A stretch of DNA of 64,000 nt from Thamnaconus septentrionalis (Eukaryota > Chordata > Actinopteri > Tetraodontiformes > Monacanthidae). Positions 1 to 12,706 of this stretch are shown here, in pieces. The DNA is taken from the NCBI GenBank assembly GCA_009823395.1, contig CM020505.1, positions 6,255,629 to 6,319,628 of the forward strand, given 5' to 3'. Position numbers and translations under genes: made by a program. How positions within the stretch are numbered: the stretch's first letter is position 1; the number at the start of each line of letters is the position of its first letter. The notes below the pieces were generated by a model. It was not told where the DNA came from. It did not search any database and worked only from the letters and a program-made list of their open reading frames with translations.

Positions 1-2266
1 AACCCTGCTTGGCTGCTTGAGCTGCTGGATGTATTTACGTTTGCTCAGGCAGAGCCTCAGGTGTTACGTGGGCATTGGGTTTTTGCATATTTGTATTGCT
101 CAACCTTGGGAGGCAAGTGATGGGACTTCTATCTGGGTCACATGAAATAATTAAAAAACGGCGGTTTCACGGTTTCATTATCTGCAGTAATGCTTCATTC
201 CAAATTGATGTTTTACCAGGGGTGCCCATTGGGTGGCATTACCCCCCCTCTGTGAAACTCCTCAAGGGTCATGTGGATTAGAACTTCCATCAACATACTC
301 AAGAGTAGTATAATTATGTATGTGTTTCAGTTTGGCTGCTTTACAACACTACCTATGGGAAGGTTCCCTGCCATCCACCACCCACCGCCACCACACTGAA
401 GAAAATGAACTGAACAATTCAAGAGTTACAATAACCTGAAAATCTGACAACCAGACCAGACAAAACTTATGTAACATCTCATCACTTTGACAATTTGAAT
501 AAGAAGGGAAAATGAACCTGGCTGTGAAACCACAGTCTTGACCTGGATGTTAATTTAAAATACTGACACGACTTTGATTCAAGTCAGCCTTTGTGTGAGT
601 TGATCTGCATTCGTTTTGCAACTTTTGCTGATCATTTCACTCAAAAACCTACGCACACTCATTAGCAAATGTATGATGGTGAAAAAAAGGAGAAAGGGAT
701 GACACATTTTTCCCGTTAAGAATCGTGTTGTGACAGCTTTTGTTCTGTCTCATTGTTTGATTTCCAGGAGTGTAGGCACAGCAGCTGCCACCCACCTCCC
801 AATGGCTCACTAGTCAGTCTTGCTAATCTTCTGACCTCTCACGTCTTTCCCTATACTGCATGATTTTAAAAGTAACTGTGGACAACGTTGGACAAATAAC
901 ACAGTCGCCGTCAAAATAAAAAATTTCTTTCTGGAAACTAAGAGATCGATTGAGATGAAGCAATATTTTAAAACTTTCATCTTAGAGTGAAAAATAAGGT
1001 AAGCACTTAGTTAACACTCATACATGATGACAAATAGCAAAGAATCATGATCAAGTTAATCCAAAGTTAATCCAAATCGATTTAAAGTAAGAAAGAAAAA
1101 AAGGGAATCAATTAATTTACACTAATGTACATGCAAACAATAAAATGAGAAGCTCAATGTGCCAAGTCTAAATGCTTCATCAGTAGCTGGCAGTCATAAA
1201 AGAGTTTCCTGCCTGCACCATACAAGCTGCTGGTCTGCTGCTGTGCAGTCCATTCCAAATTAAGCCCAACTCCTTTAACCAAAAACATTCCTCTGCTCTC
1301 CTGCAAAAAGCTGCTGCCTTTGCACTCTCTTTTTTTGCAGCTGTTGCTGGTGTCTACATTTCATGCACGCCTGAAGACACTTTTTCCACGTGTCACCTTC
1401 AAAGCACTTGTTCTCAAACATAAAAAAAAATTACACCACCGGTCGATCTGCCTCCACTTAAAATACAGCGAGACAGCTATGCAGAAAATCCTTTCATGCC
1501 ACACCTCTGCCGCTCAGCCTAGACTGGCTCCCAGCTGAAAATGGGCCTCAAAGGCACGTAGTTGTTTCATTATGGAGGAGCGCCAGTGCCCGGAGGACCG
1601 GCTGCCTCCGAGTCTGCTCGCTTCCTGACCTTCCTGGCTGACCTTGAAATCAAAAACTCGGCACAGCTCCTGCTCTTTTCCAAGCCAAGATTCCCTGTGA
1701 GTTTGCTCGAGCTGCGATGTAATTACTGTGACTCCTGAATACGCAGGTGCTCTCAGGCTGGAGAGATGGCTGCAAGCACAAGGATCCGTCCTTGGAGCTT
1801 TTTTCTAATTGAGGACAGAGGAGATGTAGGAGTTTGAAGAAAGAATATAACACATATCTAATAACATTTTATAATAAGTACACACTATTCAGCATCAGTT
1901 AAGCATTAATACATACTGAACGCATCATTTATAAATCATGCTTCTGACTAGAATACTATATAGTTTTGCATGATTTATTCCTAAAGTGAAATGCCATAAT
2001 AATCCAGGATAGTCAGCACACAACTGTGATAGATACATCTGATAAAGAACTATAAAAACATCTCCTCTGCAAAGTCGGCCACAAGTCTATACGACCCAAT
2101 TCCAACTAAACTTAAGGGATCACCGTTAATTAATAGTTCTATACAATAATTAATCAGTCATTGACCACAGGTTATGCACTACAATTCTTCAAAGTAGCTG
2201 TACTAAAACCATTTATTAAAGAAAACTATATATAAAGAAAAAAATATATACTATTAAAAGTAAAAT
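1..2266. other. intergenic, no gene seen
   Basis: AT-rich unique-looking sequence. The short ORFs have no recognisable similarity or splice context. Nothing further could be supported. Confidence 0.6.
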
Positions 2267-2290
2267 GATAGATAGATAGATGGATAGATG

Positions 2291-2369
<79 letters not shown>
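2267..2369. repeat. (GATA)n microsatellite
   Basis: About 25 tetranucleotide units, slightly interrupted by GATG near the left end. The right flank (TTTGATTGATCCCAAATTGG) resembles the tails of teleost non-LTR retrotransposons, so the array probably grew from such a tail. Confidence 0.9.
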
Positions 2370-2939
2370 TTGATTGATCCCAAATTGGTAAACTACACTG
2401 TGAATTTTAATTTCAATTTTGCAAAAATGAAAAAAGTTGTGACAGAAAAACCTGGACTGAACTGCCCGTGAGGTCAGAGGTCTTGCCATCTTGAGCAGAC
2501 GACGACTGGGCTGGCAGGTTGAACAGGTGATGAACAGGCGGTCCGTCAGAGCAGGTAAATCTTGGTGCAGCAGAACCCGCTGCATCTGCAGCACCTTGTG
2601 CTACGATCTGGCGCCGGTTTCGTCTCTCAGCTCAGCTTAAGTAGCAGGTGTGTTGAGTGCTGATGGCTTGCATCTGACTCCACCTGCTGCCTCCTCACGC
2701 GGCTGCTGCTGGTCCTGTAATTAGAAACAAGAGCAGGAGGAGGGGGTGGAGGAGAGAGACTTGGCAGATGCAGTTTGATCACAGCATTCTTCTGAAGAGA
2801 CTGGAGGATATAGTTGGCATTAAAGATCAGAACGTAGAAGAGTGATGGAGTCCCTCAAGGAGCCCTACTTGGACAACCCTCTTTCACATTTACATGTTGC
2901 CGCCTGGTGATGGATGTTTGGTTCCCTTTCACCCCAACA

Positions 2940-3140
2940 TGTCAAAGCAGATGAGCGCCCTCTGTAGTCCGGTTCTGCACTAGGTTTCTTCCTACTGGGG
3001 AGTTTTTCTTGCTCTGGAGGGTTTCAGCTGGTTGTCTCTTGATTGTGCAAAGCACTTCAAGTTGCATTAGGATGTGATCTAGCTCTTTACAAATACAAGT
3101 CGATTGAGTGATTGAGTGACTGATTGACTGATAAAAAAAA
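2940..3140 (+). repeat. degenerate retroposon tail ending in ATTGAGTG repeats
   Basis: TTTCTTCCTACTGGGGAGTT, then a GTGCAAAGCACTTCAAG-like block, then short ATTGAGTG/ATTGACTG repeats. This matches the layout of a very common fish retroposon 3' end. The family is not named with certainty. Confidence 0.6.
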
Positions 3141-3934
3141 TTAAAAGAATTACTGGACACACTACATTTTATGTAGGTTAATACTTATTTGAGACAAGAT
3201 TTAAAATGAAACCTTAAACGAAACCTTAAAACAACTGCTGTGTCATCATAACATGGATTACAGTAAAGTAAGATACATAAAGATAGATAAATGCTGTACA
3301 CATGCACACATATTCATACTTTCAAGAACCTTTACATCTGTTAAAGCCACTGACCATTTCCTGTTCTTTATGCCAATGTTATCTTATGTTCTTATTTGCC
3401 AAATCTGCTTCCTGATTGGTTCCATTGGAGGCTGTTTCTCATTACTGATTGGTGTGGTTGGGTTCAGCTCCAGAGGCAGCAATTGCCAACCACCAATCAG
3501 GAGGCCACTTTATTTCATATCTTTAAAAGAAAATGGAACGGTTAATTTTCGTTTTAGATAGCTCTTATTACTTAAGGAGTCCTCTTTGGGTGATATTTAT
3601 TTCTTTCACTTACCAGCACCTGTGGGTACTTTCGTTGTGTTTGTATTAATAAAACAATTTTTGTCACCCACATTTTCCCTTCCCAACACTGTGCTGGGTC
3701 ATAAAAGAACGCAAAAATACTTTTAATCCAACCAATGGGGACTATAAAATACATTTTGCTTTTTTATTATTTATATATTCTTTTTATTCTAATAGCACTG
3801 CACAACGTTTAGAACAAAAAACAAAGGTCTTGAGTTGTGAGAAAAACAAACCTGTGTCCGGTGGCTGTCACCAGAATGAAACTGCTGCATGATTTATGAG
3901 GGAGGGATTTCCAATCTTGGCTCCAAACAACTGT

Positions 3935-3935
<1 letters not shown>

Positions 3936-4023
<88 letters not shown>
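3936..4023. repeat. (CA)n microsatellite
   Basis: About 43 uninterrupted CA units. Confidence 0.95.
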
Positions 4024-4027
<4 letters not shown>

Positions 4028-4323
4028 AAGACATCGTCACTCTCACTTTAATTCTCTAATTCGCAACTTTACAGATTGGCACAGTTGGGTAGACCTTAAT
4101 TGGGCTGATTTATTTCAATTAGCAGCCCACTCAGGTCCCTTACATAAAGAAGTGTCACCACCAGCAATGGAAAAATAGGACAGAGAGAAGGTGGGGGGGG
4201 AAAAAAAAAAGCTGCACTGGCCATATGCTGTATCGTCAGTGCCTTGAATAATTTAGCAAGGATGAATGCAACGTTTTGGAGGAGGAAGCATCGGCGAGCT
4301 GTTGATGATGCTGTGGCAGGAAG

Positions 4324-4775
4324 CACTAACTGCGTTTTCATGACAGTTTTTTGCAAAATAAAAGCGATATTTCCAAAATTTTGACATAGTACAATGCCGA
4401 TTTGCAGGTGTTTTCATTGAATAGTGTGAAGTGCGTAGTGCAAGATTTTATGGTTCAGTTACGTTTGCTTATGTTTCTTTACGTTTGTTTGCTGTCAAGA
4501 ATGGTTGTTAAATTTTTCTCTTTGATTACTTGTAAGAAAAGTGCCATTTTTCACTTGAATTGAACTGGTCACGTGAACCCATACGTCACGTCCGTTGACA
4601 TGTAAATGCGGAAAAAAAAAAAAGTGTTTTGAATTACCTCTATATGGATATGTCTGGAAAGCCACCTCATGAGAGCGTCAAAACCTTTTAGCAATATTTG
4701 AGAGGTTTTTCAAAGTTTTTTATTGCGATTTTTAGGTTTTGCGCAATTCTAGGGGTAATGGTAACACAGCTAGTG
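4324..4775 (+). mobile_element. miniature inverted-repeat element, family A, copy 1
   Basis: It begins ACTAACTGCGTTTTCATGAC and ends GGTAATGGTAACACAGCTAGT, so its ends are inverted repeats. The internal sequence (AAGCGATATTTC, TTTGCAGGTGTTT, ATATTTGAGAGGTTTTTC) recurs in five other places in the window. It lacks the coding remnant kept in the copy at 40186-40726. Confidence 0.8.
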
Positions 4776-4779
4776 AGAA

Positions 4780-7700
4780 GCTAGCTGCAACTTCACACAC
4801 GACTATCAAACACTCATCATTCTTTACAGTCTTTCATATTTTAGCACAAACTTCTCATTCAACCGTCCCATGATGAATGAGTCTTCATGTAATTGGTACT
4901 GAATACAGGCAAACCACTCTCTAGTAAATTTTTTCTGAGGCAGTGATTAGATGGAAAAATATTTGCTTCGACATCAAAACCCTTCACATCCTTTGTTGGA
5001 GAATTGTGCTACAGGTGAGCTCTGCCGTCATTCTTTTCTGAGCCTCACCAATTATGAGTCATGCATTTTCTCCGGCTTGCTCGCTGATCCGTGTCGAACG
5101 GTAGGCGTTGTTTTGTTTCGCGATCAGACAGAGGCTTGTCAAAAATCAGTGTGATGTCTGCAGCTCTCAAACTTCAGAAACAAGCCAACAGTAAACCACT
5201 GGAGCGTTTAGTTTTCTCCTGTCAAAGACACATATTTGACACTTCTAAAAATATATTAGACAACATTTAGGTGCCATATTGGCATTGTAAAAATGGCTCA
5301 TACCCACCAAAACAATGTTTAATGTTATGCAGGAAAATGTTATACAAAATGAACATTTTGTGTAAGAAGTCAACCTGATTCAATACTTTTAAAAATAAAC
5401 AGCAAGCTAGTGATGATATTTGTGGACATTTAAATATTGATGCATGTCAGTCAATAGTGAACTTTACCAAAGCATACCTACTCACAGGTTTAAGCAAACA
5501 ATTGAGCCAAAGCAGCACATTTCATCATCAGTCTAAACCAGAGCAAAAGCAAACCTCAGTGTTGCAGTCAAGTTTATTTTTATTCTCATGCGGACACTTT
5601 TGGATGGCGCTGTACGTAGGCTCCTTGTTTGACCTGATTTTCCTCGAGCCGTCAGTCTGGGAAACTCTGCTAAAGACATTTCTGTCCTGCCTCTCCACTG
5701 TCCGGGACGGAGCAGACAACACCCAGGAGAAGTGTTCTAGATGTGCTCTTTTTAATTGAAGGCGGCGCAGCACACCGTGTCACGTCGTCTCGGAGAAACG
5801 TGTGAAACCTCATGAATTTCTCAACTCCGGGGAAATTGATCTTTCAAAACTACGTAATTCTTAAAGAGCATCTCTATCTGTCTGTGCTGCGGCCGACGAA
5901 AGACCATTAATCACTATTTCCTGTCAGTGCAAATGGTGCGACTGAGCCTCCTCCCATCCTCCCATCCCATCCTGTCTAATTTCTCTGCACTGTACAGTGA
6001 AATATTCAATTTAAATGCAACATGCTGTGCGGTGTGCCTGTGTATGAGTGTGTGCTCCCGGCATTTTTGCTCAGGCAAGTCCCGACGCTTCACAGCCCGT
6101 AGATGATAGCACTTCATCTTAATTCACATGTCTTGCCACTGGTTTAGACCTCCCACTGCTTTATGACCCACCAACGCCTCTCACCCGCCTCTCAAAGCCT
6201 GTTAAGCGTCTGAAACTAAAGGTTGCGACCTTTGCAAATCATTAAGACTCCCCGTGAGCCAATTTTTATGGCTCATCAGCCTGTGCAATGCAGAGATCAC
6301 TTTCCCTCCAGCACGTGATTGAATCGTCGCCTTTCCCGAGTTTCTAACCAACTGTACAATCAGTAATATCCAAATAAGTGTAAGTCCATGAGATGCCAGA
6401 ACCTCCCTCCACCCCCCCGCGTTCTCCCAAGACATTTCCAGCTACAGTTAATTAATGGAGCGTGTTGGTGATAGATTGCATACCAAAATATATGTATTTC
6501 CTCATTAACCTTTTCAGGCTTCATTTGTGTACTGTAAATTATACAATAACTGTTCTCAGCAGTGACATTCAAGAAGTGCAAGAAGTTAATGGCGCCCCCT
6601 CCCTCAACCCGTGACAACACACAAGCACACTGTTGTTATTTCTTGCATTACTTAGTATTTACCTACATTGCTGGACATCTGACAAACCTGTGCACGCATC
6701 CGCAAAGCGATATGAATCGTCCTCGTCTCTACAGTTGACCAAAAAATAATAGAATGAACAGAAAAGAATAGTTTACTATGGTTTATTATTTACTCTGAAC
6801 ACGATGAGGTTTAATATATTGCTTTCTTGTGAGGTGTCCAAGAACCGCTGCGTGATTGGTTATAGAAAAGCGGCCGTGGTTAAAGCTGCAGTGTCATTCA
6901 ATGCAGGAGATTAAAGACAGAAGATTTGCGAAAGTTACCAGCAACCAGTTCACTTCTGTTGCCTAAATGTTTGTGCAAACGATTGATGACATGGGCTGTT
7001 GAAAAGGGCCCAAAAGATTCATTCAGTATAAGTGGCCCTCGCCCACTGGTTTGGTTGGTCAAACCAAATCTGTTGTGTATTTCTTGCAAGTAAACAAAAG
7101 ACTGAGCACATGAGTGAACTATCAGGGACAGAAGACAACCAGGGTCTCCTTTTAAGTGAAGACAATTCAAGTTGTCTGCTCCTGTGTTTCAGCTCACTGC
7201 TCAAATGCAAAGTGAGAAATCAAGGCAACAGAGCCAAGAGAGTCTCAAGTTGCTCAAGTAACTGATGCTGCTGATGCAAATGCAGCTGTGGCACAAATGA
7301 TTCAGCAGCTTTACTCTCAGTGTTTCATGTGTGCAGAATCAAGAAGTGCTGATTGCTGGACAAATGCAAATGCAGCTCATTTGCACCAAGTAAAAATGCC
7401 TCAAGGGTAATTGAAAGCTCTTTAACACTGATTTTAATTGAGCATTTTTTTTTCCAAGTTATATCCAGTATGCGTGTGTCATTTATAAACAGTGTGTTCA
7501 CTTGTTGATATTGCCTGATGTTTTGAGTTGTTTGGGCCTAGGCCTGAAGCACCTGAAGCACCTCATTGAACAGCCTCTGGACTCGACTGAAGAGTGCCTG
7601 ATTGCACTTTGTCTGGAGCACACTTTGTCTTCACATTAGGCCTGAATAACGCTGCTCACCACCAAGATCGCTTTTATTTTGCGATTAAATAATGGAAACG

Positions 7701-8234
7701 CAGCGACGATGGGATGAGTTTTCATCACTCTGGCAAAAAAAAAACAAAAAAACAACCTTGGCTTTGAATTGTTCATATGATTCAGGTGCTGATGTTTGAC
7801 CACCACAGCTCACAGTTTGCCTGCTTTTTTGGCTGAGAGCCAGTAGTCTAAGGTGTGCACGTTTGAGGGGTGTGGATATGCGTGTGTTCAATAAAAATTG
7901 TGGGAAAAAATCACCCCAAAATAGAATGACAGCACAGCATCAAACATGTGATGTACCCACAGAGACCTGGAGAGAGGGTGAACATGTGACTGCATCAGCT
8001 CACACATCGCTCAGACATGCTGTGTGCAGGTGTCACTCATCATGACACCTGCACACAGAAGAGGACCTCTGAGGTAGACACATATGGGCATCACACCACC
8101 AACCCACAATGATTTAGCAATTCAGCAATTATTTGATCCACGTGTGTGTTCAGAACATACATTTTATATCTTGATTCATCGTTAGATCACATTTGGAGTC
8201 AATTAAGTCAGCAGAAAAGCATGCTGTTTATGCT
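4780..8234. other. intergenic, no gene seen
   Basis: No exon, RNA gene or complete transposon was recognised. A fragment of the family A terminus lies at about 7666-7706 (CTTTTATTTTGCG, then ATGGAAACGCAG). Confidence 0.55.

Positions 8235-8293
<59 letters not shown>
8235..8293. repeat. (GATA)n microsatellite
   Basis: About 14 uninterrupted units in intergenic DNA. Confidence 0.92.
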
Positions 8294-8294
<1 letters not shown>

Positions 8295-11200
8295 ACATTG
8301 AGGGAAAACTGCATTTCATCAAAAGTGCAGCAGTGTCTCTCAACAACTGTTGTATCTGCGCACCCATTCTTATTAATATATACGCACACATCACCCCCTC
8401 TTGTATCACTGGAGTCTGTTGTGCGTTCTGCCGGGCAGATGGTAGCGCAGACTGCTAGCTTCATGGCTAGGTCCGGGATATTCTCATGCTGCCAGGTCTA
8501 TGTTATCACCGTCTAGAGTTGCCGTCCTTAAAATATAGAATTATCCCGTGTTTGACAATAGAATGGTGGTTTCGAATCAATACGGTACGGAGTTTTTACT
8601 TCTGAGTTGTCTTGAACGTAAATTTATTTTCGATGCTCCGCTTCCCGTCCCATTTGGTAGGCACTACTAAAAACGCAATCTGACGTGTGCAATAAGAATG
8701 TGTTCGGAGTTTGACGATAAAACAAATATTCCAAAAACATCCAAAAATCACTTTGATTAACAGTTAGAACAGTACATTTTATTAGAGTAACACTCAAGTT
8801 AACACCTGTTTCCACAAAGTGTCAACTTATTTACAGATTACAACATTGTGTTGCAGCGTACAATTCCTCTGCTAAAGGCAGGTCACCGCACGTTAGATCG
8901 TGGCTCTTTGCTTGAAGCTCCATTCAGCATCACCGACAGTTGGACAGGTCCAAATTCTGACCCACAGCGCAGTGCAGTCAACGCGAGGAGAAAGAAATAC
9001 ATTCTTATGGTTGAATGGGGAAAAGGTCAACCACCAGTTGCCAGTCAGAAGGATGTATGTGGAAAATCCATTTAGTTATTTTTTTTTTTTTTCTTACAAC
9101 TTGTATGCATTAACCACTATTACCTGTTTTAAATGCTATAAATCCTCACCAGAATGTAATGGAGTACATTCTCCTGATTGACTCTGTACTCTTCCATGAG
9201 GTCTGTGGCTCAAAAGAATCAAAGCAACAGTAGAGCACAGGACTGTTTTAAATGAGGCCCATTTCTTTTATTTGGACTTGAACTAACGTGTCCATTATCA
9301 CCTACTAATTGCATGGATTATATGTCATGCCCCCTCCTCCTTTGAAACTTGACACTAAAAAAAAAAAAGGCCAATGTAATGTAGGCATAGTTTTTAAATA
9401 CACCAGGATGCTATAAATAGCCGCTTGGAGTGTAATACAATCCACAAATTGTAAATTGTGGAAGAACAATATAAATTTCACATAAATATTCAATATTCAG
9501 GTTCACCCCCAAAAATAGATACTGGGAAAACCTCAGTGTTATTATCATGCTCTTATAGGGATTGTACAAGCCTTCGGTCCGGAACCATGTATTAAAATCA
9601 TTTTAAAGTGACTTCCGTTAATTTAAATACTGTATAAATTGTGAGGTTACCATTGAAACTTAGACATAAAGTTTCAACAGTAGCCTCGCAAACACAGTGA
9701 CACGGGCCAAATTGATTTTCTTTCCCTTTTCCTTTAGTTTTTTTTTTTTTGCTGTGAAAAATAATTTTCAATAACATGAACATTAATTCGTCTCGTTTAG
9801 CTTTGGCTGTGAATATTTATATACAGTAGGTATTGAAACATGTATGCATACAGCAAAAAAGCAGAGGAAGGATAGAATTTAAGAAACCGTCCTTAGTTGG
9901 ATGTTAAGAACAAATGAATGTGCGCCAGTTCATGCATACAATTGTGCAATAAACAGTTCCTATAACCTGAACAGAACACAGGAAACGGTGTAAAAAATGT
10001 TTGTGCTAAAAATAAAAAGAAAATCTGTCAGTGTCAATATTGTTATTCCATGTGTTTTGGCATGCATAAAAAACCCAGTTTGATACAAAAAGCAAAAAAA
10101 AATAAAAAATAAAAAAATAAAAAAAAATTAATAAATACAAAATATTGCCCATAAGCAGATTATCCACACCACTCTTAATCACGCGATTGCTTCTATAAGT
10201 ACCCATCAATGAAGTGTGATACTAAATTATCTAAAAATATATAAATATTTAGTATTAAATTAGAGATAAATCAAGGAGAGAGGGATAGGGATAGCTAGAT
10301 TTAATTCAGTGTTTTAGTAAAGTGTGGGACTGTCTCTGAAGCTAAGTACATCGTGATTCAGTGAAATATGTTGTGGGTGTTCAGTGTTTCAGTCTTAGTT
10401 TATAAACTGACCGCAGTGTCCATCCATCCAGCACAACCAGTTTACAGTTTAGCTGCTTCTGTGACTGTGGATTTCTCACTCTATTTTTGACTGGTTTATT
10501 ACATTCCTCAGTGTGATTCCAGTTCTCTGTGGGCTGATGATTTAAAAGCTGATTTATTGTTATTTCCCGTATTCCATGGATATATTGGGGACGTATAATA
10601 AAACAAAAATAAATCAACCACACCATTTCTGAAACACAACTGCTTTTGGTTTTGCATTCGCAACACAAAAGGGACAGTGAGAAGATAGGACGACAAAAAG
10701 GCAGATATATTAGCAAGAAGATCGCAGCCAGGCATAAAATTAAATTGAGAAGGGACCATATGGCTCATAAATAGCTTCCTGTCTTTTACAACAGAACATC
10801 AGAGAATGGAAATAAATAACATATGCTGTTAGGAAACCAGGAAGGTCTTCCAATGGCCATTATGCCCAGAAACAAATGTCCACTTCACTCCAAACTCTTG
10901 GAATCCCACATGTAGATAAATTCCTCAGAAAATATCTAAAATGTCGTCCAATTAGAGGTCACCTGGGCTGATTCCATCTCTTTATGTTCGGGTATTACTA
11001 GTCACTGGAAGGCAATGAGAAGCCTGAGATCAGTGGATTGACGATACAGTTCCTAACCACTGGCACTGCACTCAGGGGGTCCAAGTCATTCTTTGCAAGA
11101 CTAAGGTCCAAGTTTCCTCACAAAATTATTTCTTTGCATAAAAATGCATCAGCACAATATCCTTCCTTCAAATCTACAGTTGGCAGTTGTTAGTTTCCGT

Positions 11201-11569
11201 CACTGGCGCGTGAATGGGTAAATATGACATGACCAGAGTTGTGAAGGTCTTGCAGTGGTCAGATTTTTCTTTTCCTATTTACATCTTATACATTAATACC
11301 ATTAATACCATTAATACCTTGTTATGGTACACTATCATGGGTTGTAATAGTATGCCAATACAAAATCTGAGTCCAGTGTGCTGTGTTTTTCAGTCTTTTT
11401 GGTCAGTTTCTTTCACCAGTAACATCAACAAGCAACTGTTGATGTTACTGTGACCTCTAAAAAAAAAAAAGAACCCAGCAGTAAACATGTATTTTAACTG
11501 GGAGTACAAAACAGGTCGGGTTGTTAGCGGAGTCAGAGACGGTTAGGAAGACAGCACTCAGTGCTGCGA
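8294..11569. other. intergenic, no gene seen
   Basis: AT-rich. It contains a perfect 14-base-arm hairpin at 11417-11450 and a short triplicated ATTAATACC at about 11292-11320. No gene could be supported. Confidence 0.55.
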
Positions 11570-12508
11570 TTTATTGCCACTAAGACGGACACTGACAGCA
11601 TTTGACACTAAATCTAACACTATCTTCTCATGCTGAGCTTATATGGCATTGCAATTCTGTGGTTATTATAACGTGTGTGGGCTGGATGGGCTTTCACTAC
11701 TGTTGGTACTTTAAGGCAATTTGAGGATGGATGCTGCAGCTGAGCCTACTATGAGGGAACCGCTCCGGATATGAAACTCTGTTGGTGTCAGTGGGGCTGG
11801 ACTCGGTTCCGTCGATGGAGCGACTGCCTACAGGCCAGGCCTGTTGAAAACTGTTGGGAAGAGTTGTGCAGGGATGAGGAGGAGCGGGAGTGTTGTCGGG
11901 CTGGTTGCATTTCAGACAAAGAGGGAAGGGAGAGGGCTGCAACATTCAAGTTCAATTCTCAAGTCATGACTTTGCAAAGTGGGTACGTACCCCTACATTC
12001 AATTTGGCTCTGTGGTTTGTGCCGGCAATCTATGTACAAGTAAACTTCTAATCCAACCAGGACTACTGAGTGTGTTGGTTATTAGAAAAATGTGTGCGCA
12101 CAAGTTTGCTTACTTAAAATGCTCGCCGTTACTGAGGAAAGATAACAAAATGAGGGGTCAATTCTCACATTCAACCAGATAATTCATCAAAAATAACTTT
12201 GCTCAAAATACACTGTACATTATACCAAAAAATAAAAATATCGCTCCCTGGCTACAATAATAAATCCAGCTCAGCTTTGAAGACCATCAAATGAAGGAAC
12301 TGTCCCTCACAGTTCGTAACAGTACAATAAAACTGCAAATTTGAAAGAAGAGATAAGTTAAATATATTATACGCACTTGCTGAATTGATGTCTGTCATAC
12401 AGAAGCTGATACAGTCATTTTTATATTGGCAAAAAGGACCACCGGAAATAAATACAGCACTGAAAACAAAACAAGCTCCCCCTGGAAAAGTGGCTGCGTC
12501 CTGTGGGC
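11570..12508 (-). other. presumed minar1 3' untranslated region with poly(A) signal at 11570-11575
   Basis: No coding potential was seen. The first AATAAA on the minus strand after the stop is at 11570-11575 (TTTATT on the plus strand), giving a UTR of roughly 0.93 kb. This is inference from a six-base motif only. Confidence 0.35.
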
Positions 12509-12706
12509 TCATGTTTTCATGGTACAAAGCGGCACGACGATGACCAGGATCACAGTGCAGGTGGCAGCTGCGATCAGGGCTCCAATTTTACACAACTTGG
12601 CCCGCCGGAACTCTGCCTCTTTTCTTTTCAACAGTGAGTCATAGCCTGGTGTGTAAATGTCCTCCATCCAATACTCCAGGTTGTTGGGGTTGAGGGACTC
12701 CTGGGT
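12509..12706 (-). CDS. minar1: minar1 coding exon 4: membrane segment and stop
   Basis: Residues 891-955 and TGA at 12509-12511. It begins TQESLNPNNLEYWMEDIYTP, then LLKRKEAEFRRAK, a basic juxtamembrane stretch, and a roughly 22-residue hydrophobic helix before CTMKT. The acceptor is TTTCCTCAG. This C terminus is the most conserved part of the MINAR family. Confidence 0.95.
   Translation of the reverse strand, partial: TQESLNPNNLEYWMEDIYTPGYDSLLKRKEAEFRRAKLCKIGALIAAATCTVILVIVVPLCTMKT

Noticed and set aside
3809..4024. Poly Cys-Val ORF
   Set aside because: Translation of a CA/GT microsatellite. The same applies to similar frames at 41785, 49663 and 58464.
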